Below the pieces are notes generated by a model. That model saw nothing but the letters and a program-made list of their open reading frames with translations, did no database searches and had not been told where the DNA came from. Below, piece after piece: positions 18,505 to 26,935 of a DNA stretch of 64,000 nt. The position numbers and the translations under genes were made by a program. The number at the start of each line of letters is the position of its first letter. Within the stretch, counting starts at the first letter, position 1. This DNA comes from Chlamydiota bacterium (GTDB taxonomy: Bacteria > Chlamydiota > Chlamydiia > Chlamydiales > Parachlamydiaceae): NCBI GenBank assembly GCA_013287905.1, contig JABDCW010000002.1, positions 1 through 64,000 of the forward strand, read 5' to 3'.

Positions 18505-19236
18505 ATGAAATTTTGTTTTAATTTATTTAAATTTGTTATCTTTTATTTTTTTGTTTGTTCTTCATTTCTACCTGCTGAAATTACCAGAACCAAGGATCAA
18601 AGCGGTACCGTAATTATTTTGAACGGTCCCTCTGCGGCCGGAAAAACAAGCATTCAAAATGAAATTCAAAAACAAGCCGGCGCTCTTTTTCTCAAAGTGG
18701 GAATCGATACATTTTTTGATGCTTTACTCCCCACGCCCGATTTATCTTCGTTTGCAGAAAAGAAAGAATTAAAGCAATACACGAACGATCACATTTTTAT
18801 CCGGGGGATTCAATTGAAAACAGATCCGGAAGGTCATCAGATTGTACCATTGGAAATTGGGCCTGCAGGCGATAAAGTAATTTATGGCATGCATGCTGCC
18901 ATTAGTGCATATGCAAGCAAGGGAAACAATATAGTTGTCGATTACATTCTCTATAAACCACAGTGGCTGCCAGATCTCGTGCAGTCTCTAAAAAATACCA
19001 AGGTATACCTCATTGGGATTAAGACACCGTTGCCTATTCTGGAAGAAAGGGAAAAAAAACGCGGGACATCTCCTGTAGGGCATGCGCGCAGCCATTATAA
19101 TCAGGTTCACCAAGGGTTTGTCTATGATCTGGAAATCGATACATCAGAGTACACTCCAGCACAAAGCGCACAGATGATCCTGGATTTTATCAAGGCCCAT
19201 CCTCAGCCCACGGCAATGAAGCAGTTGCTGCATTAG
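18505..19236 (+). CDS. Exported P-loop phosphotransferase, chloramphenicol-phosphotransferase-like
   Basis: A hydrophobic signal peptide (MKFCF...FLPAE, about 25 residues) is followed by VIILNGPSAAGKTSIQ, a perfect Walker A. Next come KVGIDTFFDALLP, a MHAAISAYASKGNNIVVDY segment and a lid-like region EEREKKRGTSPVGHARSH. These match the CPT (chloramphenicol 3-O-phosphotransferase) family order. The real oddity is Sec export of an ATP-dependent enzyme. The start at 18505 (ATG) is preferred to the TTG at 18493; both keep the signal peptide. The substrate is unknown. Confidence 0.7.
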   Translation: MKFCFNLFKFVIFYFFVCSSFLPAEITRTKDQSGTVIILNGPSAAGKTSIQNEIQKQAGALFLKVGIDTFFDALLPTPDLSSFAEKKELKQYTNDHIFIRGIQLKTDPEGHQIVPLEIGPAGDKVIYGMHAAISAYASKGNNIVVDYILYKPQWLPDLVQSLKNTKVYLIGIKTPLPILEEREKKRGTSPVGHARSHYNQVHQGFVYDLEIDTSEYTPAQSAQMILDFIKAHPQPTAMKQLLH

Positions 19237-19253
19237 ACCTCTTCAAGGCCATT

Positions 19254-19754
19254 TTATGCTGACTTGGTGAAAACGCTCATTAACAACTGCAGTTGTTTTA
19301 TTGTAAAGCATCGTCCAGGTCTGCCTTTCGATAGAAATAGTTTGTCTTTATCATTTGCTAACCTTTGCGATTTCAATTCATTTTCTAGGGCAGATGGATT
19401 ATTTTGTTTTAGGAATTTAGCTTCAAGATGGATTTTAGCTTTCTCCCAAAGCGAAGGGATTATTATATGCAAATTAAGTTCTTTATCAGTAAATGATTTC
19501 GCAATTAATTTCCTTTTTACGAATCGTTGAAAGCTTTTCTGTAAAGCCTCGTTCATGTAGTAAAATCCAATGCCTCTCTTTAATTGTATTCTGGCGATAT
19601 CTTCTATTGTCTTAAGGAATAAGATTTCCGGCTCAGTTAGACCATAAGGATATATTTCCTCTATTTTATCTTTTATTTTATCGTTTTGAATTTGAGATGC
19701 CTCGCATAATGGCAATACACTTCCTGATTGCGAGATGGGGTTGGCTGGTTGCAT
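19254..19754 (-). CDS. Small protein, paralog of the gene at 21042
   Basis: This 166-residue, Lys-rich, mostly helical protein shares a diagnostic core (YPYGLTEPEILFLK, LHIIIPSLWEKAKIHLE, FTIKQLQLLMSVFT) with the protein at 21042. The start at 19754 is chosen because AAGGAAGGAG lies 5-6 nt upstream and because the paralog starts at the same point (MQ...). The longer frame would begin with a lipoprotein-like leader (LLSSCS), an alternative that cannot be excluded. Function unknown. Confidence 0.6.
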   Translation of the reverse strand: MQPANPISQSGSVLPLCEASQIQNDKIKDKIEEIYPYGLTEPEILFLKTIEDIARIQLKRGIGFYYMNEALQKSFQRFVKRKLIAKSFTDKELNLHIIIPSLWEKAKIHLEAKFLKQNNPSALENELKSQRLANDKDKLFLSKGRPGRCFTIKQLQLLMSVFTKSA

Positions 19755-19958
19755 AGGACTCCTTCCTTTAAACTTTTGACTACAAGATGATAGCAAACTT
19801 AAGGTAATGAAACAATAACAATATGCGGGAAGTATCGGAATGGTGTGCAATTAAAAGTGTAGGTTGACAACCTCATTGTTGCTTCCAATTCTCTGAAAAT
19901 AAGGATTACACAGAGAAGACTTAAGACGCTTAAGTACACTGAGAATAACATAATAACT

Positions 19959-19988
19959 TTATTGTTTTCGCGGATGCGAAAACAATAA
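19959..19988. terminator. Strong hairpin, possible terminator
   Basis: A perfect 13-bp stem TTATTGTTTTCGC/GCGAAAACAATAA with a GGAT loop. The plus strand continues into CTTTCTTTTTTTT (about 19992-20004), so it could stop plus-strand transcription. The nearest plus gene ends at 19236, so its role is uncertain. Confidence 0.4.
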
Positions 19989-20026
19989 GAGCTTTCTTTT
20001 TTTTGCCATTAGCAAAAATAAAGATG

Positions 20027-20165
20027 CTAGGTTAACAGAGCAGCAATGTCATTAAGGCCCCATTTCTTAGCCAGATCGAGCGGTGATGCTTCCTCATCAT
20101 CCTTAACCCCTTTTATTGCTTTTTTATCGAGAAGTCACTTAACGGCAACTATATTTCTGCATTGG
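20027..20165 (-). pseudogene. Ankyrin-repeat gene remnant
   Basis: On the minus strand one frame reads NIVAVK-stop-LLDKKAIKGVKDDEEA then SPLDLAKKWGLNDIAALLT-stop. This is an ankyrin repeat (SPLDLAKKWG matches the TPLHLAA-type helix) with an in-frame TGA and no start or upstream repeats. It ends against a hairpin repeat at 20177. It is the decayed 3' end of an ankyrin protein. Confidence 0.65.
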
Positions 20166-20176
20166 ACTGCATGAGG

Positions 20177-20265
20177 TCAAAGACAATAAGGACACCAAGG
20201 TCAAAGACACCAAGTCTTTATTGTCCTTAACCTGGTGTCTCTAATGTCCTTATTGTCCTTATCTT
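20177..20265. repeat. Hairpin element of AAGGACA/CACCAAGG units
   Basis: The left arm AAAGACAATAAGGACACC (from 20179) pairs with the right arm built on GGTGTCTCTAATGTCCTTA and TTGTCCTTAT (to 20262). Each arm contains short internal repeats (AAGGACACCAAGGTCAAAG and AAAGACACCAAG). It covers the 3' end of the barrel gene (stop at 20259) and could serve as its terminator. Confidence 0.6.
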
Positions 20266-20957
20266 TTTGGAAAATTAAAAATCAGCGAAACACCGATATA
20301 TTGGGTGTGCGTTTTTTGTGCATGCTTAGTGCTGGTCGAACGTCTGATCTTTGAAATATCTGGATAACCGGTATAGATGTAATCCAAGGCTACTCCAAGC
20401 CAGTCGCAAAAGGCATAATTAATGCCGGTTCCCACTCTTAGGCCCCATTCATCTGATTTTTTATGAAGAGCGGTAAGATTGGCGGCAGCGTTTGCATCCT
20501 GAGAAAATTGTAAGTGTGCGTAAGAGGCACCGACTCTTGCGTAGAAAAGCAGATCATCGCAAAAGAAGCGAAAGCCGGGCAACAGGTCCAGATTCACGTA
20601 TTCCTGAACAGACATGTGATCGGTAAATGTCTGACCGGTAAATGTGGCTCCAGGGCGGCGGACAGTGACCCTACGTTTGGGAAATGAAGTCCCTAACTCT
20701 GCGCCAAGGTAAACGTTACCATTGCAAGAATTGAAGGTATGTCCATATCCTATAAATACTGTACCAAGAGAATGGAATCTGTTTTTGGATTTTTTAACTA
20801 CATTACAGTTCAGAAGGTTGGTAGCCTTATACTCAAGAAAATCATAAGTCCCGCCATACCCGGCCCCTGCATATACGCCTTCTCTCACTGTTGCTTCTAC
20901 GATGCGCGGGCCAAATAAAAAACTTAAAAGTGTACATACCATGATAAGTTTACGCAT
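20259..20957 (-). CDS. Outer-membrane beta-barrel protein
   Basis: A 232-residue precursor with a Sec signal peptide (MRKLIMVCTLLSFLFGPRIVEA). The alternating-residue strands are typical of eight-stranded OmpA/OprF-like barrels: GVYAGAGYGGTYDF, LGTVFIGYGHTF, VYLGAELGTSF, VNLDLLPGFRF, LLFYARVGASYAHL, WGLRVGTGINYAF, LGVALDYIYTGY and a final strand YIGVSLIFNF followed by PKR. Six cysteines are present. It is flanked by the two small paralogs. Surface exposure is inferred. Confidence 0.8.
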   Translation of the reverse strand: MRKLIMVCTLLSFLFGPRIVEATVREGVYAGAGYGGTYDFLEYKATNLLNCNVVKKSKNRFHSLGTVFIGYGHTFNSCNGNVYLGAELGTSFPKRRVTVRRPGATFTGQTFTDHMSVQEYVNLDLLPGFRFFCDDLLFYARVGASYAHLQFSQDANAAANLTALHKKSDEWGLRVGTGINYAFCDWLGVALDYIYTGYPDISKIRRSTSTKHAQKTHTQYIGVSLIFNFPKR

Positions 20958-21041
20958 ATATCTCCCTTAAATAAGATTTATTCCTGTTCATTTCATAAGT
21001 TTAAGGACGGTTCAGAGTCAAAGGTATTTTTCTGTAGCCAT

Positions 21042-21482
21042 TTACGCTGACCCGGAAGTGAAAATGCTGAGCAATAGACCCATTTGCCTTACGGTAAAAT
21101 ATCGGCTAACTACCGAAAAGGTTATGTATGATTTAGTTAGTGCTTCGTGTTGCAATCTTCTTTCATTTGCTAAGGCTCCTTTATTTTTCGATTTTTTAAG
21201 CTGTTCTTCAAGATGAATTTTAGATTTTTCCCAAAGTGAGGGAATGATTATTTTCAATTTAAGCTCATCTTCAGTAAAAGAACTACTAGTCAATTTCGTA
21301 TGTACGAATTTTTGAAAATCACTCTGTGAACGCGAGGAGAGGTGGAACGGTTGAGGGTCTTTTTCTTTTAAGTTTTCTCTGATGGGATTTTCTTTTAATT
21401 TGAGGAACAGGATTTCCGGCTCCGTGAGATTAAAAGGGTACATTCCTTCTTTGTGTTGCGATGCGGCGCTGGTTAGTTGCAT
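21042..21482 (-). CDS. Small protein, paralog of the gene at 19254
   Basis: 146 residues with the same core as the 19254 protein (YPFNLTEPEILFLK, LKIIIPSLWEKSKIHLE, FTVRQMGLLLSIFT). The start is supported by GGAGGT upstream of ATGCAACTAAC. The two copies bracket the barrel gene on the same strand, which suggests a local duplication. It is rich in Lys, Ser and Glu, and no known domain is seen. A small secreted effector or chaperone role is possible but unsupported. Confidence 0.6.
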   Translation of the reverse strand: MQLTSAASQHKEGMYPFNLTEPEILFLKLKENPIRENLKEKDPQPFHLSSRSQSDFQKFVHTKLTSSSFTEDELKLKIIIPSLWEKSKIHLEEQLKKSKNKGALANERRLQHEALTKSYITFSVVSRYFTVRQMGLLLSIFTSGSA

Positions 21483-21649
21483 TGGGTATCGACCTCCATC
21501 AAGTTTTGACTTTAGCGGATTATACCTTCTATAAGATAATGGAACAATGATAATTTTTTTAGAAAAATGTTCATCACAAAAAGAGTTACGAAAATAACGC
21601 TTTTTATTTGAGGTAAAATTTTTTTTTAATTAGGATCAAAAACGTCAGG

Positions 21650-21832
21650 TGACCGGACATTAAAACAATTTATTGAAACACAGAGATACAGAGGGCACAG
21701 AGAATTTTTTTTTTGCCGAAATGCAAAAAAGAAATAGCCTGTTTTTCGCATCCACGAAAAAAAATGTGTATAATCACCCTCTGTGTTCTTTCGTGCCTCT
21801 GTGTTTAAATATTTGTTTTAATGTCCGGTCAT
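21650..21832. repeat. Palindromic element with TGACCGGACATTAAAACAA ends
   Basis: The terminal inverted repeat TGACCGGACATTAAAACAA (21650-21668) matches TTGTTTTAATGTCCGGTCA (21813-21831). The inner arms are GAAACACAGAGATACAGAGG and its inverse, ending GTGCCTCTGTGTTTAAAT: the same style of short-unit arm as the CACAAAGGCAC elements but with unrelated outer ends. It lies upstream of the bo3 operon. Confidence 0.75.
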
Positions 21833-21853
21833 CTGTCAAAAACATCCGAAAGA

Positions 21854-21882
21854 TTGACTTTGGTTTGACCGCCAGCATAATC
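21854..21882 (+). promoter_or_regulatory. Putative promoter of the cyo operon
   Basis: TTGACT (21854-21859), a 17-bp spacer and ATAATC (21877-21882) lie just after the palindromic element and 20 bp before cyoA. The direct repeat CCAGCATAAT CCAGCATAAT covers the -10 region. Confidence 0.3.
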
Positions 21883-21901
21883 CAGCATAATAAGGATTGA
21901 A

Positions 21902-22792
21902 ATGATAAAGCTATTGAAAACACCTGTGTTTTTCATGTTGTTTGTTGCCGGCTTGATCATTTTATTCGTTTTAGCTATGCAGCCCCTGTCTGTTCTTCAT
22001 TTTGGCAGCGATATCGTGATGCTTTTTCCAAAAGGATCGATTGCTGTTCAACAGCGCAATCTTCTTTTGATCATCCAGGCAGCCATGCTGTTTGTCATTA
22101 TTCCCGTCTATATCCTGACTTTTGTTTTCTCCTGGAAATATAGCTCGCAAAATCCCAAAGGCGATTATGATCCCGACCTGGTGGACAACCAGCTCGCTGA
22201 AGTCATTTGGTGGGGGCTTCCCTGCCTGATGGTCTTGGGCGTTTCGCTATTGATATGGACAAAAACACATGAGCTTGATCCCTATAAGCCTCTTGCATCG
22301 GCAAATAAGCCGATCACAATCCAGGTTGTGGCTCTTCAGTGGAAATGGCTCTTTATCTATCCGGAAGAAAAGATTGCAAGCGTAAATTTTATTCAGTTTC
22401 CGATCCAAACGCCTCTACATTTTGAAATAACGGCAGATGCCCCGATGAATTCGTTCTGGATCCCCAGTTTAGGAGGTCAAATTTACGCCATGCCAAAAAT
22501 GAAGACAGAATTGAATTTAATTGCCGATGAGCCGGGAGATTTTAGAGGGTCATCGGCGAATATCAGCGGAGAAGGGTTTTCAGGAATGCATTTTATTGCA
22601 AGGGCTGCATCCGAAGAAGAGTATCATAAATGGGTTACTTCTGCAAAAGAGTCCCCGCAAGCCCTTAATGGAGAAACCTACCATACATTAGCCGCTCCCA
22701 GTAAAAATAACCAGGTAGAGGTCTATCAGTTACAGGATGATCATTTATTTTCGCAGATTCTGATGCAGGATAAACCAAAAAAAAACGAATAG
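21902..22792 (+). CDS. cyoA: Cytochrome bo3 quinol oxidase subunit II
   Basis: Two N-terminal transmembrane hairpin helices are followed by a periplasmic cupredoxin-like domain (about 125-270) with VVALQWKWLFIYPE and APMNSFWIPSLGGQIYAM. The Cys/His ligands of the CuA centre are absent, which marks a quinol oxidase rather than a cytochrome c oxidase. It is the first gene of the cyoABCDE operon and ends 3 bp before cyoB. The usual lipoprotein cysteine of CyoA is not evident at the N terminus. Confidence 0.93.
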   Translation: MIKLLKTPVFFMLFVAGLIILFVLAMQPLSVLHFGSDIVMLFPKGSIAVQQRNLLLIIQAAMLFVIIPVYILTFVFSWKYSSQNPKGDYDPDLVDNQLAEVIWWGLPCLMVLGVSLLIWTKTHELDPYKPLASANKPITIQVVALQWKWLFIYPEEKIASVNFIQFPIQTPLHFEITADAPMNSFWIPSLGGQIYAMPKMKTELNLIADEPGDFRGSSANISGEGFSGMHFIARAASEEEYHKWVTSAKESPQALNGETYHTLAAPSKNNQVEVYQLQDDHLFSQILMQDKPKKNE

Positions 22793-22795
22793 ATT

Positions 22796-24766
22796 ATGTT
22801 TGGAAGATTAACAACAGAAGCATTTTTCCATGAGCCAAGCCAAAATGGGGCCGTTGCCGGAATGGTGATCATGGGAGCTTTGCTTTTAATTCTTATTACA
22901 TGGACAGCGCGCTGGAAATGGCTTTGGAAGGAATGGATTACAACGGTCGATCCGAAAAGAATCGGCGTCATGTATATTGTTGTCGTTCTCATTATGTTTG
23001 CTAAGGGGTTTGCAGATGCCCTTATGATGCGGCTTCAACAGTTTCTTTCCGTTGGAGACTCAAGCGGATTTATCTCCGCCAGCCATTTCCAGGAAATTTT
23101 TTCTGCCCATGGGACAACGATGATCTTTTTTGTCGGCATGGGTGTTATATTCGGGCTGATGAATCTTATTATTCCCTTGCAAATAGGTGCAAGGGATGTG
23201 GCATTTCCTTTTTTAAATGCGCTTGGATTTTGGCTTTTTGCGTCCGGCGGTCTTTTAACCTTGATTTCACTTGCAATTGGTAAATTCAGCACGGCCGGAT
23301 GGTTGGCCTATCCTCCTCTTTCAGGAATAGAGTACAGTCCAGGCGTTGGGGTGGATTATTGGATATGGGCTGTGCAAATTGCCGGGATTGGAAGTACGAT
23401 CGCAGGGATTAATTTTCTCGTTACGATAATGAAAATGCGCTGTCCCGGCATGACCTATATGAAAATGCCGATTTTTACCTGGAGCTGTCTTTGTGCTGTG
23501 GTCCTGATTATTTTAGCTTTTCCTGTTTTAACCGCAACGCTCGTTCTGCTCACACTGGACCGCTATCTCGATATGCATTTTTTTACCTCTTACGGCGATG
23601 GAAATCCCATGATGTATGTCAATTTGATCTGGGCCTGGGGGCATCCGGAGGTATATATATTAATATTGCCCATCTTTGGCGTTTTTTCCGAGATCGTACC
23701 CACGTTTTCCGAAAAACGGCTATTCGGATATGCTTCCATGGTTTGGGCTTTGATCATGATCACAATTCTGTCTTATCTGGTTTGGCTGCATCACTTTTTC
23801 ACAATGGGCGCAAGCCCATATGTAAATAGCTTTTTTGGGATAATGACAATATTGATTGCCATCCCTACCGGTGTCAAAATATTTAATTGGCTGTTTACAA
23901 AGTTTCGGGGGCGCGTCCATTTTACTTCGCCGATGCTTTGGTTTTTTGCCTTTGTACTCAACTTTACTGTTGCGGGCATGACGGGAATCTTGCTTTCAGC
24001 ACCTCCGGTGGATTACCAGGTACATAATAGTTTGTTCCTGATCGCCCATTTTCATGGAATGGTCATCGGGGGAGTTCTTTTCGGATTTTTTGCCGGATTT
24101 ACCTATTGGTTTCCAAAATTCACCGGTTTTTTCCTCGATGAAAAACTGAACTTGTATGCCTTTTGGTGTTGGTTTTTAGGATTTTTGGTTGCCTTCATGC
24201 CGCTTTATATGCTGGGCTTTATGGGAGCGACAAGGCGGTTGGACCATTATGAAGCGTCCACGGGATGGCATCCCATATTTGCTGTGGTGGCCTTTGGGGC
24301 TTGCATTATCTTGTGCGGAGCGCTTATTCAGTTTTTCGGCTTATTTTGGAGTATTAAAATCCGTAAGCGAAACTGGGACCACAGTGGCGGCGATCCGTGG
24401 AATGCAAGAACGTTGGAATGGTCCATTCCCTCCCCTCCGCCCATTTATAATTTTGCCATCATTCCCACGGTAGACCAGCGCGATCCCCTGTGGGCAATCA
24501 AACGGGGACAAGCCCCAAAAACGGAAAAAATATACGAGGATATTCATTTGCCTGTCAATACCCCCATAGGGCTATACATTGGGATGTTTGCCACAATATT
24601 TGGTTTTGCCATGACGTGGCATATATTTTGGTTGGCTATTTTGAGCTTGTCCGGCATCATCACAACTGCAATCATTCGGCTCTCCTTACGGGACAAGCAT
24701 GAGACAATTTCCGCCGACGAAGTAAAGAAAATGGAAACGTTACAAAATAGGAATGAACCGTTATGA
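22796..24766 (+). CDS. cyoB: Cytochrome bo3 quinol oxidase subunit I
   Basis: This is the catalytic subunit of the proton-pumping quinol oxidase, carrying heme b, heme o3 and CuB. Its 656 residues give the expected about 15 helices. Key signatures are WAWGHPEVYILILP (CuB His and cross-linked His-Tyr, proton-channel Glu), HHFFTMG, and IAHFHGMVIGGVLFG (heme ligands). It overlaps cyoC by 4 bp. Confidence 0.96.
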   Translation: MFGRLTTEAFFHEPSQNGAVAGMVIMGALLLILITWTARWKWLWKEWITTVDPKRIGVMYIVVVLIMFAKGFADALMMRLQQFLSVGDSSGFISASHFQEIFSAHGTTMIFFVGMGVIFGLMNLIIPLQIGARDVAFPFLNALGFWLFASGGLLTLISLAIGKFSTAGWLAYPPLSGIEYSPGVGVDYWIWAVQIAGIGSTIAGINFLVTIMKMRCPGMTYMKMPIFTWSCLCAVVLIILAFPVLTATLVLLTLDRYLDMHFFTSYGDGNPMMYVNLIWAWGHPEVYILILPIFGVFSEIVPTFSEKRLFGYASMVWALIMITILSYLVWLHHFFTMGASPYVNSFFGIMTILIAIPTGVKIFNWLFTKFRGRVHFTSPMLWFFAFVLNFTVAGMTGILLSAPPVDYQVHNSLFLIAHFHGMVIGGVLFGFFAGFTYWFPKFTGFFLDEKLNLYAFWCWFLGFLVAFMPLYMLGFMGATRRLDHYEASTGWHPIFAVVAFGACIILCGALIQFFGLFWSIKIRKRNWDHSGGDPWNARTLEWSIPSPPPIYNFAIIPTVDQRDPLWAIKRGQAPKTEKIYEDIHLPVNTPIGLYIGMFATIFGFAMTWHIFWLAILSLSGIITTAIIRLSLRDKHETISADEVKKMETLQNRNEPL

Positions 24767-25398
24767 GCAGACCTTTGACTCTTCACCACCAGGATACTCT
24801 CGAAGCTCATCCGGACACACGGGTTCCAGATCCCCACCAGGATGTTTTTTCTACAACCACGTTTGGGTTTTGGGTCTATCTGATGACTGACTGTCTCCTT
24901 TTTGCTACTTTTTTTGTCACTTTTGCTGTTTTTCATGACCGAACCTTTGGAGGTCCGTCGCCCAAGGACCTTTTTGATCTCAAGACCGTTTTTATTGAGA
25001 CAATGGTTTTATTATTTAGCAGCGTCGCTTGCGGACTTGCCCTTTTGTCTTCTTTAAAATTGGAGAAAACAAAAGTCATTATATGGATGGCGGTTGCATT
25101 CCTGTTAGGAGCCTCCTTTGTTGCGATCGAGCTTAAGGAATTTACGCACTTGGTTCATGAGGGAAACAGTTGGGAAAGAAGCGCGTTTCTGTCGTCCTTC
25201 TTTACTTTGGTAGGGACACATGGGCTGCATGTTTCTGTCGGGCTTCTGTGGTTGATGGTCATGATGTTTCAAGTTTTTTGGATGGGTATAACGGCCTTGA
25301 CATTTCGTAGACTGTCCGTCTTTAGCATGTTTTGGCATTTTCTCGATCTGATATGGATCTTTATCTTTACATTTGTTTACTTAATGGGGATGGTATAA
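24763..25398 (+). CDS. cyoC: Cytochrome bo3 quinol oxidase subunit III
   Basis: A five-helix CyoC/CoxC-type protein of 211 residues with FGFWVYLMTDCLLFATFF at the start and GTHGLHVSVGLLWLMVM before the last helices. The start ATG overlaps the cyoB stop (ATGA-type overlap), and cyoD follows with no gap. It is structural in the oxidase complex. Confidence 0.94.
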   Translation: MSRPLTLHHQDTLEAHPDTRVPDPHQDVFSTTTFGFWVYLMTDCLLFATFFVTFAVFHDRTFGGPSPKDLFDLKTVFIETMVLLFSSVACGLALLSSLKLEKTKVIIWMAVAFLLGASFVAIELKEFTHLVHEGNSWERSAFLSSFFTLVGTHGLHVSVGLLWLMVMMFQVFWMGITALTFRRLSVFSMFWHFLDLIWIFIFTFVYLMGMV

Positions 25399-25788
25399 AT
25401 GTCTACTGATCTTACTTTAAAGGAGATTCAAAAAGAATGGCACGGGACGTATCGGTCTTATGCACTTGGCTTGCTCTTTTCTCTTGTGCTGACTGCCATC
25501 TCCTTTGGTCTTGTGATTTTGAACCCGCTGCCCCACAAGTATGTGCATATAGCGCTTCTTGTATTAGCAGTAGTGCAGGCAGCCGGGCAATTAGTCTTTT
25601 TTCTCCATTTGGGGCAAGAGGCACACCCTCGCTGGGAGACGCTCATATTTTCTTTTACGACCCTTATTTTGCTCATCATAGTGATTGGCACATTGTGGGT
25701 GATGAGTGATCTGAATGAACGTACGATGGAAAATATGGAGAATATGAAAAATATGACAAATATGAAAAAGGATATGGTCCATGATTAA
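25399..25788 (+). CDS. cyoD: Cytochrome bo3 quinol oxidase subunit IV
   Basis: 129 residues with three transmembrane helices; HIALLVLAVVQAAGQLVFFL is the conserved CyoD centre. The C terminus is an odd low-complexity tail with repeated Met-Glu-Asn and Met-Lys-Asn units (about 112-128). It overlaps cyoE by 8 bp. Confidence 0.9.
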   Translation: MSTDLTLKEIQKEWHGTYRSYALGLLFSLVLTAISFGLVILNPLPHKYVHIALLVLAVVQAAGQLVFFLHLGQEAHPRWETLIFSFTTLILLIIVIGTLWVMSDLNERTMENMENMKNMTNMKKDMVHD

Positions 25789-26635
25789 TTATTATTTATT
25801 GACGAAACCAAAAATCGTTATGGGAAATATCATTACCGTTGCTGCAGGGTTTCTGTTGGCATCCAAAGGGCATTTCGATATCACCTTATTTTGCGCTACC
25901 CTATTGGGTCTCGCATTAATTATGGCCTCTTCTTGCGTGTTTAACAATTATATCAACCGAATCACAGATAAAGAAATGGAGAGGACGAAAAACCGGCCTT
26001 TAGTCCTTGGTTTGATCTCAAACCGCAATGCCATCATGTTTGCAACTGCTCTTGGTGTTCTTGGGGCGGTCCTGTTATGGGTGTTTACAAATCCGTTGAC
26101 AGTGTTTATTGCAGGCATAGGTTTTTTTGTGTATGTGGTCCTGTATAGTTTTTGGAAATGCCATACGATCTATGCAACAGCCATCGGCAGTATTGCAGGT
26201 GCAGTCCCTCCGGTAATTGGATATTGTGCAGTATCAAATCGCTTTGATGCCGGGGCGTGCATTTTATTTGCGATGATGGTCCTATGGCAGATGCCCCATT
26301 TCTTTTCGATAGCCATGTACCACTTGAAAGACTATACAATAGCGAAAGTACCCGTACTTCCCGTATTAAGAGGGGTTGAGAGAACAAAGATCCATATGGT
26401 CATTTATATTTTGGGATTTATTTTAGCTTCTTTGACGCTGACCCTTTTTGGGTATACAGGGTATTTATATCTTATTGCCGCCATGGCCATCAGCATGGCA
26501 TGGCTCGGCCTTTGCGTTATGGGATTCAATAATGATGATCATCAAGTGTGGGGACGCAAGATGTTTTACATGTCCCTTTTGGTGATTAATGTGATTTGTC
26601 TGGTCATTCCTTTTGATGTTCTTAATCTTCCTTAA
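25781..26635 (+). CDS. cyoE: Protoheme IX farnesyltransferase (heme O synthase)
   Basis: It makes heme O for the bo3 oxidase by farnesylating heme B. This UbiA-type prenyltransferase of 284 residues has the first Asp motif NNYINRITDKEMERTKNRP and the second around YHLKDYTIAKVPVLP. It is membrane-embedded with eight or nine helices and is the last gene of the operon. It is followed by a strong palindrome at 26770. Confidence 0.95.
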   Translation: MINYYLLTKPKIVMGNIITVAAGFLLASKGHFDITLFCATLLGLALIMASSCVFNNYINRITDKEMERTKNRPLVLGLISNRNAIMFATALGVLGAVLLWVFTNPLTVFIAGIGFFVYVVLYSFWKCHTIYATAIGSIAGAVPPVIGYCAVSNRFDAGACILFAMMVLWQMPHFFSIAMYHLKDYTIAKVPVLPVLRGVERTKIHMVIYILGFILASLTLTLFGYTGYLYLIAAMAISMAWLGLCVMGFNNDDHQVWGRKMFYMSLLVINVICLVIPFDVLNLP

Positions 26636-26769
26636 AGCAAAGTCTCAGCCAAAAAGCAAAGAGAGGATCATCAAAAAGTACACGTCCTTTACTCGCACCT
26701 TCTTCTAATCAGCAATGTTCGAGAGTTGCCGGGCTCACCTGATATATAAGAATTTTTTATTAGTTTTCT

Positions 26770-26811
26770 CACCCGCCAATTTTTAAGTAATTACTTAAAA
26801 ATTGGCGGGTG
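26770..26811. terminator. Long perfect palindrome behind cyoE
   Basis: The 21-bp half-sites CACCCGCCAATTTTTAAGTAA (26770-26790) and its exact inverse (26791-26811) abut with no spacer. One more T-A pair flanks them (44 bp in all), and T and A runs extend beyond. It can form a long hairpin in RNA or a cruciform in DNA. The likely role is bidirectional termination between the two converging oxidase operons, though it lies 135 bp after cyoE. Confidence 0.6.
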
Positions 26812-26935
26812 ACAAAAGTGGCAACTGCTTCTCCAAATTGCATCGATGCTCTCCAAAATGGTGCGAATAAACGGGAATGGATCGTACACAAAAGAAGTCC
26901 CTCTAAATACCACTTAGGAAATAATGATGCAAATA

